A stretch of DNA of 64,000 nucleotides from Tetracentron sinense (lineage: Eukaryota; Streptophyta; Magnoliopsida; Trochodendrales; Trochodendraceae), in NCBI GenBank assembly GCA_015143295.1, contig CM026554.1:50218627-50282626 (forward strand), written 5' to 3'. The translations under genes were made by a program, and so were the position numbers. Positions 30,882-40,815 of the stretch are shown here, in pieces. A model generated the notes under the pieces. It saw nothing but the letters and a program-made list of their open reading frames with translations, had not been told where the DNA came from and did not search any database. The stretch's first letter is position 1. Each line of letters opens with the position of its first letter.

Positions 30882-31931
30882 ATGAGGGGCCTCTCTATAC
30901 TCTCTTGGAACATTCGAGGTTTGGGGCAGGAGGCGAAGAGGGTGGCGATAAAGCAGTTTGTCCGAACCAAGCACCTGGCGATATTATGCATTCAGGAAAC
31001 CAAATTAGCAAAGGTGCAAGAGTTTCACATTAGGGAGTTGTGGGGGAGTCGGATTCTAGGGTGGCTAGAGATACCGGCTTGGGGAGCGTCAAGGGGTATC
31101 TTGCTCTTGTGGGATCCAGAGAGAGTGGAGGTGGTAGAGTCGGAGATGGGGGCTTTCTCGTTATCCATTTTATGCCGGATGACCGGGGAGGATTTTCAGT
31201 GGGTTTTCTCCGGGGTGTATATCCCGGTAGGGAGGACAGATGATATTGAGTTCTGGGAGGAATTAGATGTGAGGGTGAGGTGGGGCAAACCTTGGTGTTT
31301 AGGAGGGGACTTTAATAGTATTCTGTTTTCCTCGGAAAGAAAAGGTGGTTGCCCGATTTCTCCCAAGATGAGGAGGTTTGGCGAGTTTGTGTTTCGGCAC
31401 GGGTTGATAGACTATCCAACTAGAGGAGCGCAGTTCACGTGGTCGAATGGGGGAAACAAGGGAAGGGCAAGCCGTTTGGACCGGTTCCTTGTTGATCAAG
31501 AGTGGGAGGATCACTTCCATAATGCTATTCAGTGGTCTCTGCCGAGACCGATTTCAGATCATGTGCCCATCCTTTTGGAATCAGGGAGCTTTATAGGGGG
31601 CCCAAGCCCCTTTCGGTTTGAGAACATGTGGTTGGAGGATGAGCGTTTTCAGGCCCTAGTAGCCGAGGTGTGGGGCCAAACTAGAGGATGGGGGTCAGCA
31701 AGCACTAGATTTGGGCTCAAACTTAAAGCTTTGAAAGAAAGGTTAAGAATTTGGAACAAGGAGGTTTTCGAAAATATTCAAGTGCGACTTTCTGGTTTGT
31801 TAAGGGAGATAGAAGTTTTGGATGAGAGGTCCGAGGTGCGTGATCTTAGTCCCTATGAAGCTAGAGAGAGAGATGACAAGAAGTTGGAGTACATCTCTAC
31901 CCTTAAGCTCGAAGAGATCGGTTGGAAGTAG
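30882..31931 (+). pseudogene. LINE endonuclease (APE-type) domain
   Basis: The 349-codon frame starts MRGLSILSWNIRGLG and carries apurinic-endonuclease-like motifs: ILCIQETKL (catalytic Glu), GGDFNSI, TWSNGG, SRLDRFL and PISDHVPILL (Asp-His). It nicks target DNA to prime reverse transcription. It ends at TAG (31929-31931) where the family continues; the same frame resumes downstream with FFHRMANHHRK, so this is one nonsense mutation in a long ORF2. Confidence 0.85.
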
Positions 31932-33741
31932 AAAGCGCGGATTCGATGGCTAAAAGAGGGGGATGGGAACACGAAATTCTTTCATAGAATGGCTAACCAC
32001 CATAGGAAGAACAATTTTATCTCCAGGTTAAAGGTGGATGGGAGGTGGGTGGAGGAGAAGGGGGAGATTGAAGATGTCATTGTCTCTTATTTCAAAGGGC
32101 TTTATAGGGAAAGGGACAGGTGGAGGCCTAAGTTAGACGGGCTCCATTTTGATGGGATATCTCAGGGGCAAAGGGAGGGCCTGGAGAGGCAGTTTGAGGA
32201 AGGGGAGGTGCTGGAGGCTATTCGTGGCTTGGCAAGTGATAATGCCCCCGGGCCCGATGGGTTCACCATTAAGTTTTTCAGGGGGTATTGGGAGATAGTG
32301 GAGAAAGATTTACTAGAAGTGATGACAGAGTTCTATGAAACAGGGGGTTTTGACAGAGTTATGAATAGTACTTTCCTTGTGTTGATCCCCAAAAAGGAGG
32401 GAGCAGAGGAGATAAAAAGATTTCAGAGCCATTAGCCTCCTTAGCTGTACGTACAAAATCCTATCTAAAGTTTTAGCCTCATGTATTCAGAAGGTTATGG
32501 CTTCCATCATCTCTCGTCACCAAAGCGCTTTCGTCGGTGGGCGTCATAATTAAATGAAGTTCTAGTGGCAAATGAGTGCATAGACTCCAGGGAGCGTGAG
32601 GGGGACCCGGGCATATTGTGTAAGGTTGACTTAGAGAAGGCATATGACCACGTAAATTAGGAGTTTATGAACTATATTTTGGATAGAATGGGGTTTGGTT
32701 GGAAATGGAGGAAGTGGATGAAGTCTTGCGTGGAGACTGTATCGTTTTCTGTCCTGTTAAATAGAAGTGCCGTAGGATTTTTCCCAAGCTCCAGGAGGTT
32801 GAGGCAAGGAGATCCTATCTCCCCTTTCCTCTTTGTGATTGTAGTAGAGGCGTTGAGTAGAATGTTGACAAAAGCTGAAGGGGATCTGTTTGAAGGCTTT
32901 CGGATTGGTCAGCAAGGGTTGAGGATTTCTCATCTTCAATTTGTGGATGATGTTCTCATTTTTTGCAGGGCTTCGCTAAGGGATCTTCTAAACATCAGTG
33001 TTTGTTGCGGTGTTTTGAAGTGGTGTCAGGTTTAAGAGTCAATCTGGCAAAATCAGAGATTCTGAAGGTGGGGGAGGTGTCTATCATGGATCACCTTGCC
33101 ATTTGTTTAGGATGCAGAGTGGGGTCTCTGCCAGCAGTGTATCTTGGCTTACCTTTGGGAGCGAAATACAAGGCCAAATCAGTTTGGAATCCTGTGTTAG
33201 AACGCATCGATCGTAAATTGTCAGCTTGGAGGGCTTCCTATTTATCGAAAGGGGGGAAAATGACCTTGATTCGAAGCACGATGCAAAGCCTGCCAATTTA
33301 CTTCATGTCGGCTCTTACCATACCTCGAGTGGTGGCATTTTCCATAGAAAGGATCCAGAGGGATTTCTTATGGAATGACAGAGAGAATCGTGCAAAGTAC
33401 CACCTAGTAGCGTGGGATCAGTTGTGTTGGCCAAAGGAGTTTGGGGGTTTGGGGGTTTGAACTTTAAAAAGCCAATTCATATGAACAAAGCGTTGCTAGG
33501 AAAGTGGGTGTGGCGTTTTGGAGAGGACCGAGACAGTTTGTGGAGGGAGGTGATAGCGGCTAAGTATAGGGAGTCTTCCTTTTGGATCCCTAAGGAGGTT
33601 AGAGGCACTTATGGGAAGGGGTTATGGAAGGGCATAATGGCTATTGCTAGGGAAGTAGTGCCGTTCTTCAGGTTCCGAGCAGGGCAAGGAGCGGAGATCA
33701 GGTTTTGGAAGGACATATGGATAGGTTCCTCTCGATTCTAG
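31932..33741 (+). pseudogene. LINE reverse transcriptase, frameshifted
   Basis: RT motifs follow in order: NAPGPDGFT (32240s), a 1-nt frameshift in an A run near 32415, SRHQSAFVGGR, another shift near 32548, [13 protein letters not shown] followed by a TAG in place of Trp (32658-32660), LRQGDPISPFLF, and FVDD at the catalytic site in place of FADD (32940-32951). The thumb/connection region GLPLGAKYK, SKGGKMTLI and FGGLNFKKP continues to 33741 with further frame changes. It is non-functional. Confidence 0.85.
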
Positions 33742-34623
33742 GACGAATTTGGCAATCTTTTTATTGTTTCTTCGGACAGGGAAGCTCTTGTGGAGGAGTC
33801 CTATGAGGTAACTCCAGAGGGAGTTGTTTGGTGCTCAAGGATGAGACGGGACCTGAATGATTGGGAGATTGGAGATTTTTTTCGGCTGTTGGAGCGCCTC
33901 ACCTCAGGGAGTGTGTGCCCAGGGGTTAGGGATTGCAGGACATGGACTAGGAGCAGCAACGGGAGGTTCTCGGTCCGGCAATTGTATCAGGCTTTGTCTC
34001 CACCTCTGGGAGGTCCGTTTTCTCATAGAGGTGTGGAAACCGGGAATACCCTCAAAGGTCTCTTTTTTCCTGTGGTCAGCATATTAGGGAAAAATTCTTA
34101 CAGGTGATCAACTGAAGCGTAGAGGGTGGAGTTTGGCGAATAGATGCTTTTTGTGCTTTCAGGAGGAAGAAACAACGGATCATCTCCTATTGCACTGCCC
34201 AGTAGCGTATGAGGTGTGAAGTTTTTTCCTCAACAGGATGGGAGTGGGGTGGGTGTTCCCTTCCTCTTTCAGTAATTTCCTTGATTGTTGGAATACGGAA
34301 AAAGGAGGGGGAGGCAGGGAGGTGGTTTGGGGAGCTCTTCCAGGGGCGATATCGTGGTCTCTTTGGAAAGAGAGAAATAAAAGAGTTTTTGAAGAATCTT
34401 CGACTCCAGTGCACAGGATTTGCGACCGCATCAGATTGGGAGTCTTGGAGTGGGTTAGTATAATTGGGGCTAGGGTGGATGTCCAGTTGTTTTTGTATTA
34501 GCCTTTGTAGGCGCAGGGTGGGGTTCTAGGAGTAGTTTTGGCTGTTTTCGGGTTTACTTGCTTGTAAACCCGAAGGCGTTTGTGTAAAGGGGAGTTTGCT
34601 TTGAATAAAAGGAGATATTGATC
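33742..34623 (+). pseudogene. LINE C-terminal zf-RVT-like region and 3' UTR
   Basis: Across three frames the sequence reads WTRSSNGRFSVRQLYQAL, then LKRRGWSLANRCFLCFQEEE and DHLLLHCPVAYEV, a zf-RVT-type CxxC...HxxxxC motif, and ISWSLWKERNKRVFEES. These are the usual last segments of plant L1 ORF2. The tail carries AATAAAA before the A tract. Confidence 0.75.
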
Positions 34624-34632
34624 AAAAAAAAA

Positions 34633-35004
34633 AGTTCTAGATTCTTCTGCTAAATAAACCAATCTCAGCACTTCCCATAAATCTCCAACTTGCTTGGTCT
34701 TCTTAGAGTGTTTTTTATACAACAATTCTGACAATGAATTAAAGATATGATTATATGCTGTATCATCATCATCAATCGACTCAATCCACTTTTGCATTTG
34801 CTCGGTCGTAGTAGTAACTTCTTGAGTAGAAGCACCTGGGCTTCCTGGAAAGCTTGGACACTCCTCATTCAGGACATAATCGATCTTAGCTTGCTTTAAG
34901 AAGAATTGCATCCTCTGTTCCTAGCGATAGTAGTTCTTTCCATCAAAGCGAGGCATAGGCTCTGTCTGGTTCACTCCACGAGATTGTAATACTTAAACAG
35001 CCAT
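34633..35004 (-). pseudogene. Copia gag N-terminal part
   Basis: From an ATG at 35004 the minus strand reads MAV, a stop, then MPRFDGKNYYR, a stop, QRMQFFLKQAKIDYVL, WIESIDDDDTAYNHIFNSL and DLWEVLRLVYLAEESRT. This is the typical start of a plant Copia gag. It breaks off exactly at the LINE poly-A tail and resumes at about 29995. Confidence 0.75.
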
Positions 35005-35622
35005 GAAGATGGACAATACCTTCAAGAAAGACTCTTTGTAGCACCCCTCAGTGAAGTGATTCTCGATAATAATTAATTAAATCAATTGTTTGATTAGTTA
35101 CTCATTATTTCTGTCTATGTTTCTAAGTGGCCATGTGTGCAGGGATTTAACCCAAAGTATCCAACATGAACAACGAGTGAGTGATTATTTGGGGCATCAG
35201 AGATGTGACTTGTACTAAGGAGTTGGTGGGTAACTTTTCTCAATATATAAAATACTCGTGGGCAGCACGTGCGATGCACGTGAGGGAGAAGGAGAGGGAA
35301 AGGGAAAGGGAGAGGAGAGGAGAGGAGACCGGGAAGAGGGACCCTAGTGAGGGCATTTCAAAAAAAATGAGGGAATATTTTGGGTATAGAAACTTGAGGG
35401 ACATTTTGGATATCCCCTATGAAAAAATTGTGAGGGACACGTTGGTTATAGAAATATGACGTAGGGACATTTTGAGACTCAAAAAGTTTTAGGGGCATTT
35501 CGGGTATAGCAAAGGGGGTGGGTGGGGCCTTGGGAGACCTTCTTCGGAGCGTTTTGCCAAGAGAGCGAGGAGTCCGGTTACGCCACTAAGGTCACCATGT
35601 GTCCCTTTTAACACTCTTTAAT

Positions 35623-35797
35623 TGTGGTTAAGATTCACCCACCCCTAAAGTTCATCCACTTATCCTTGGTTTTTAGAAAAAAAATTAACCTTAGGAGTTA
35701 TTGAATTTTAATCAGGTTTTTAAAAAAATTGATTTTTTTTCTTCTAAAAACCAAGGAGCAATGGGTGAACTTTAGGGGTGAGTGAATCTTAACCACA
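35623..35797. mobile_element. MITE, TGTGGTTAAGATTCAC family, copy 1
   Basis: Long inverted repeats run from TGTGGTTAAGATTCACCCAC inward through CTTATCCTTGGTTTTTAGAAAA, mirrored by TTCTAAAAACCAAGG and GAATCTTAACCACA. It is 175 bp with an AT-rich core and is non-coding. It is the first of three neighbouring copies inside the Helitron. Confidence 0.75.
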
Positions 35798-35850
35798 ATT
35801 GGAGTCCAGTTACACCCTTGAGGTGTGTCTCTTTTGACACCCCTTAACTA

Positions 35851-36010
35851 TGAGTTAAGATTCACCCACCTAGGGTTCACCCACCTATCCTTGGTTTTTA
35901 GAAAAAAAATATGATTTTTTCTAACCTTAGGAGTTAGTGAATTTTAACCGGGGTTGAAAAAATTATTATTTTTTTAAAACCAAGAATAAGTGGGTGAACC
36001 CTAGGGATTC
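35851..36010. mobile_element. MITE, same family, copy 2 (one end degraded)
   Basis: The left arm is TGAGTTAAGATTCACCCACC and the mirrored right arm is AAAACCAAGAATAAGTGGGTGAACCCTAGG; the outer part of the right terminus is missing. Flanking GTGTCTCTTTTGACACC words are shared with the other copies. Confidence 0.6.
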
Positions 36011-36037
36011 CATGTGTCTCTTTTGACACCCCTTAAT

Positions 36038-36215
36038 TGTGGTTAAGATTCACCTACCCCTAGAGTTCACCCACCGAAGGTTCACCCACTTATCCTTGGT
36101 TTTTAGAAAAAAATATTAATTTTTTAAAACCCTGGTCCAAATTCACTAACTATTATTTAAAAAAAAAACCAAGGATAAGTGGGTGAATCCTGGGGGTGGG
36201 TGAATCTTAACCACA
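36038..36215. mobile_element. MITE, same family, copy 3
   Basis: Arms TGTGGTTAAGATTCACCTAC and GTGGGTGAATCTTAACCACA enclose 178 bp with the same CCTTGGTTTTTAGAAAA inner arms. GTTCACCCAC is duplicated in its left arm. Confidence 0.7.
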
Positions 36216-36903
36216 GCTAAGAAATATATAACTGTAGAGAATTTCAAGTCTATTATAGATGAGTAAAGGGTACAATGAGAATTAAGCAAACATTTAATGG
36301 AATTTTTGTCTTGTATACATGATTATGATAAGGGCAATTTGGGAATCTAGAAAAATATATTCTATGTTTTTAATGGAAGCATTCTCAATAATAGAGTATT
36401 AGTAGAAAAAATTAGTTTACTAATATAAAGAGGATTCCTCTGTTCAAAATGTTGATTGATATTAGTGTTAATTCCAAAAATGCCCTTCAAATGGAGCATT
36501 CTTAATAATAGAGTAATAGATGGATAGAAGTCAAAAGGGTATTTTTGGAATTAACACAAATATCAATCAACGTTTTGAACAGAGGAATCCTCTTTTGTAG
36601 AGATGTATCAGATGAGTTTGTGTGTTGCTATTACAAACATGTACTCGACAAATGTTCCTAGAAGCAGGAAGGATATGTGGTTTGAATTGGCTAGCTTATA
36701 TTTTGAGTGTGATGTTCCTTCATGCATCAGAGGGGGTTTTAAAATAATTTGATTTGTTCATGAAAACTTAGGGGCTAGTTGAATCACTCAAAACACGAGA
36801 GGGTTTGATGACTTTGTAAATGTTGTAACATGAGAGATCTTAACTTGCATGACACTAATTTTACATGGTTGAACTTTCAGGAGAATCAAAGGTGTAAAAG
36901 GAT

Positions 36904-37475
36904 TAGGGCTGTCAATGGGTCGGGCCTAGGTATTATCATGTTCGTCCCTCACTTATAAGGGTGAGGCCCTAGCCTTCGGATGACCTAAACTGGCTAGGCC
37001 CAAGCCCTGTGCTCAAGGGCTAGGGTTGGGCTAGGGGACAGGCCACGGCAAGGGCAATTTGCTTTTTATTAAGTCATGTCATGGGACTTAGGGGGGTTTT
37101 ATACTCTTTTTAACCTGATGCAACCCTCCTTTTAGCTTTAGGTATTTATAATAATGGGGGTTGGTTGAAATTATCACCATACCTTCACATTATAACTGTT
37201 ATTGTAAGGGTATACTTGTAACAACATAAACATTAATTGAATAAAAGACTATGTACTGTAATATACATATAGAAACTATTGATATGTATAATAAGGAGTG
37301 GAGGGCCTGACTAGGCTTGGCTCTGCAGGGTATTTACCAAGCCCGACACCCTCGAGTAAGAGAGTTTTGGAATATCAGGCCCAGTCCAACCCTCAGGCCT
37401 TGAGAAAAAAGCCATCCACTTTGAGGGCTTCTGAGGGCCGGCCCCCCTCACCAAATGGCTGGTTTGATACCTTTA
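36904..37475 (+). mobile_element. hAT-type MITE A in the LINE relic
   Basis: It starts TAGGGCTGTCAATGGGTCGGG and ends GGTTTGATACCTTTA. It lies between the two halves of a conserved LINE motif (KRI and RFVVS). The flanks AAAAGGAT (36896-36903) and AGTAGAAT (37476-37483) agree at 5 of 8 positions, an eroded target duplication. It is a sequence relative of MITE B in the opposite orientation. Confidence 0.6.
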
Positions 37476-38434
37476 AGTAGAATTAACAGATTCGTGGTGT
37501 CACCCAAATAAGAAGTAGAAATCTCCATCAAGAGGCTCTTTCTATAATGGTTTCGGATTACCATTCAATGTTGTCCACATATAACGTTAAAGGTGGTCCT
37601 CCCACTTTTAGATTGAAAAACGTGCGATTAACTCATCTTTGTGGTTTTAAAGTAGAAGTTACGAATTGTAGAAGGGTTGCGAGGTGAATGGGTGGGCTGG
37701 TCACAGGTTTATTAAGAAGCTTCAACATGTGAAGTCCAAGTTGAAACTTGAAAGAGTGGAAATTGGTTAATTGAAGAATCAACATAAAATCACTCGGGAG
37801 ATAGTAGTGTTGGATAGAAAGGAAGACAATGGCTCTTATCACCACAGAGGATGCAAAAAATAGAGCTAATCTAAAAGCTAATCATGAAGAAGTTCTAAAA
37901 AGTGAGGGGATTCATTGAAGACAAAAGTCGAGGCACAAGTGGATCAAAGATGGGGATGGGATGGGAATACTGATTTCTTTCATAGGATTGCCAATGATAG
38001 AAGGAAAAACTTCTTTGCTAGCATTCTGGATGACAACACTATCGTGGAGGGTCAAAGTAAAATCAAATCAACATTTGTAGACCACTTCAACAATCTTTAC
38101 ACAAAAGACAAGTCAAATATGATTAATGTGGAAGGCTTAGATTGCTGTAGGACTCTCCATTTTGATGAAAAGAAACAAAGAGACTACAAACAATTTGAAC
38201 AAGGTTAAAGGGGTTCTCATTAGTCTTCTACTAGGAATGTTAGGACATAGTGAAAGGAGACGCTTTGAAGGTTTCAACAATTTTTTTTTAGAAAGGAGCA
38301 GTGAACAAGAGTATGAACATTATTTTCATTGTCCACATTCTGAAGGACGGGGTTTGGTGTCCTGACTATATCCCAGTTTTAACGTGCTTTCTTAAAAACA
38401 TGCAAATTCTGGATGAGATCCTCATTGCCACAGG
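37476..38434 (+). pseudogene. LINE relic: end of endonuclease and start of RT
   Basis: Readable pieces include RFVVSPK and SIKRL, then GNTDFFHRIANDRRKNFFASILDD (37965-38035) and FVDHFNNLYTKDKSN, then QILDEILIAT up to MITE B. This is the segment between endonuclease and RT domains of plant L1 ORF2, with stops throughout. Confidence 0.65.
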
Positions 38435-39008
38435 TAGGGGTGGTCAAACCTACCCTTAAGTGAGGGGGCCCGGCCCTTCAAGGCCCTCAAAGTGGAGGGC
38501 TCCCCCCCGCCGAAGGCAAGAGTGCCGTGCCTAATATTCCAAAGCCCTTTTACTTGAGGGTTGGGCTTAGTAAATACCCTACAAAGCATGGACGACCATG
38601 CCTTCCACCCCCTATAATACATATTTGTAGTTTATATACATACATTATAGTATAGAGTTTTTATTTGATTAAAGTTTTATGATATAAAAGTATACCCTTA
38701 CTGCAACGATTATAATGTGGGGGGTATGGTGGTAATTTCAACCAACCTCCATTGATATAAATACCTAAAGCTAAAAGGAGGGTTACGTCGGGGGTGGCTA
38801 TTGTCGTAAAAACCCTAGTAAATCCCATGACATTACTTAATGAAGATATTTTTTGCTTTTTTAGGTCCTGGCCTGACCCTAGCCCTTGAGGGGAGGGCTA
38901 GGACCTAGCCAGTTCAGGCCCTCCGAGTGCTAGGGCTTTACCCTTATAAGTGAGGGCCATGCTTGATATGACCTAGGCGTGGCCCTGACTCGACCCATTG
39001 ACAGCCTA
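38435..39008 (-). mobile_element. hAT-type MITE B in the LINE relic
   Basis: The termini are TAGGGGTGGTCAAACC and GACCCATTGACAGCCTA. Flanks GCCACAGG (38427-38434) and TCCACAGA (39010-39017) agree at 6 of 8. LINE RT motifs DEILIAT and ECVEERF are interrupted by it. It is related to MITE A (inverted). Confidence 0.65.
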
Positions 39009-40065
39009 ATCCACAGAATGTGTTGAGGAAAGGTTTATGACCAGAAAATTTGGGTTAGTGATCATGATTGATTTGAACAAGGTGTATAACCTACTAGATT
39101 GGTACATTCTCCCTCCTTATGAAGCATTTTGGGTTGAGATAGAGAAGGTGGATAAAGGGTTGCATATCATCAACATTCTATTCAATTATCATCAATGTAT
39201 CCTCCAATGGTTTCTTTAAGTCATCCAGAGGTATTCGCCAAGGGGATTCTTTGCCCCTCCTTTTTATGCATCGCAGTGGGGGATCTTTTGAGCAGGCTAA
39301 TTCTAAAAGCAGAATATCGTGGTTTGGTGAAGGCCTTCCAAGTTGGAACTTGAAAGGAACCTGTCATCATTTCTCATCTCTATTTTGCAGATGACACAAC
39401 ATTATTCTGCGAGGTTGATGAGGTTATGATCTCTAACTTGAGATACATTCTAAGATGCTTTGAGGTGGTGTCAGGTTTGAGGATTAACTTGGGCAAAAGT
39501 TGCATGGTGGAGATTAATAGTGACAAGGAAACTATAAACAAATTGGGTAACATTATGGGGTGTGTGGTTGGCAAATGGTTTCCTTTAGGAGTCAATTCGA
39601 GATGCTTGGACTTTTGGGACCCAGTTGTTGAGAAAGTTGGGAAGTGTATTTTGGCTTAGAAGAGAAACTACTTGTCTTTGGGTGGCAGGATTACGGTCAT
39701 CAAATCCATTATGTATTTATGTCTAATCTGCCTACTTACTACATTTCCTTGTTCAAAACTTCTGCGAAGGTTTCGAAGAAGCTGGTCGGATTCAAAGGAA
39801 TTTTATTTAGGAAGGAAAAGCCCATCTTATAAACTAAGAGGATGTAGTGAATCCAAAGGAGTATGGAGGCATAAAAATCTTTAGAAGCAAGGAGAGGAAC
39901 GTAGCCCTTTATGGAAATGGTTATGGTGGTTCCCCTAGATTCTAATAGCTCTTAGGTATCAGTTACAATGATTGGGAGCATTTGTTGGTTATTTTTAGAA
40001 TTTTAAGCGAGGATTAGGGTCGGATTCTTCTATGTGGGGAGCAAGATTGCTTTCTGCTGGAATTT

Positions 40066-40300
40066 TCGCTGGTTTTACTTTGCAGCTCGGTGCCATGTAT
40101 TCTAACACATACATGATCTTAGCACTAGACCAGTATGATATCTTGCAATATCTATAGCATATATGATCTTAGCCTTAAAACCAAATGGAGGCATGGTTAA
40201 ATTGATTGCTTCTGATGTATATATTAGTTTAGCCCTAAACCAGTATAATATCTAAAACATGTATGTTGTTAGCCATAAACCAGTTAGAAGGGGTGGTTAA
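40066..40300 (+). repeat. Imperfect tandem CATATATGATCTTAGC repeats
   Basis: About four diverged units of roughly 50 bp share (A)TGATCTTAGC and TAAACCAGTATAATATCT. They lie just after the recognisable LINE coding sequence. Confidence 0.5.
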
Positions 40301-40815
40301 ATCGTTTGAATCCCGCTTCAAACGAAGTCTCAAGTGTAGTTAACCCAACAATGGATATATAATAGTCAAATCAATTTTGTTTCTATTCCAAGTAAACCAT
40401 GTCTAAATATATGAGCTTCAAAGAAAACAATGGCTTATTTTTTGTTGGGAACATTATAAACTGCCGGTGCAAAAAAAAAAAGATTGCAATGTCACTCAAT
40501 ATGTTGTAATCTTCATTTAATTCTATGCTTTTTCTAAATTTCAATTTCAAGGGACCTCTACTTGAAGTAGCACATAATCAATGTAGGTGAGGTCTCTATC
40601 AGCATCAAAGCATGAAGGACATGAACTCACTATATTATTGTTAGGCAATTTGGGGATATGGTTTACGTTTTGTGAATCCATTCAACATATTTGCTTACTT
40701 TTTATATTGGGTTGTACTCAATACTTATTACTTTTGTTTTGTTTGTTTCAAGCACATTAGTCCTTTGCACTCTTATAGCTAGAGAAATACACTATTAATT
40801 TTATCGATAAAAAAA

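Larger units (their letters stand above)
30015..34632 (+). mobile_element. LINE (L1-type), 5' truncated, inserted in Copia gag
   Basis: It contains endonuclease, reverse transcriptase and a zf-RVT-like C terminus in order, and ends with a short A tract (34624-34632) after AATAAAAGGAGATATTGATC. The 5' part lacks an ORF1 nucleic-acid-binding domain and starts within Copia gag near 30015. No target duplication was found: sequence after the tail (GTTCTAGATTCTTCTGC) does not recur at the 5' border, and about 20 codons of Copia gag seem lost. It is inactivated by at least two nonsense codons and two 1-nt frameshifts. It belongs to the same family as the LINE at 48-56 kb. Confidence 0.85.
28232..35004 (-). 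mobile_element. Copia retrotransposon relic, internally deleted and split by a LINE
   Basis: On the minus strand the order is: gag N-terminal part (35004-34633), LINE insertion (30015-34632), gag C-terminal part with a zinc knuckle (about 29995-29510), a deletion, the RT C-terminal end and RNase H (about 29500-28919), polypurine AAGTGAGGGAT and the 3' LTR from 28276. Protease, integrase and most of RT are missing. The 5' LTR was not found to the right, where LINE and Helitron sequence takes over near 35.1 kb. Confidence 0.75.
35255..36603 (-). mobile_element. Non-autonomous Helitron inserted in a LINE relic
   Basis: On the minus strand it begins A|TCTCTACAAAAGAGG at 36603 and ends with hairpin CACGTGC-ATC-GCACGTG, then CTGCCCA and CGAG|T at 35255. 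The ends thus match A-TC...CNRG-T, with CGAG in place of the usual CTRR. LINE endonuclease sequence is continuous across the two flanks. It contains three related MITEs and GA-rich repeats near 35285-35330. An inverted repeat (36412-36490 versus 36535-36600) lies at its 5' end. Confidence 0.55.
35160..40815 (+). mobile_element. Old LINE relic, split by a Helitron and two MITEs
   Basis: Before the Helitron, TKELVGNFSQYIKY (to 35254) fits an L1 endonuclease. After it come AITNMYSTNVPRSRKDMWFELA, FVHENLGAS, DDFVNVV and NFTWLNFQEN (36.6-36.9 kb); after a MITE, NRFVVSPK (37484) and DGNTDFFHRIANDRRKNFF (38.0 kb); then QILDEILIAT, a second MITE, ECVEERFMTRKFGLV and IDLNKVYNLLDW, ISILQMT, and thumb-region traces to about 40.05 kb. 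It ends near AAAAAAAA at 40809-40816. Stops and frameshifts are frequent, so it is older than the other two LINEs. The 5' start near 35160 is approximate. Confidence 0.65.

Noticed and set aside
30882-34500. Reading the LINE ORFs as host genes
   Set aside because: APE-type endonuclease, reverse transcriptase and zf-RVT motifs with a poly-A tail mark a LINE; the frames are broken.
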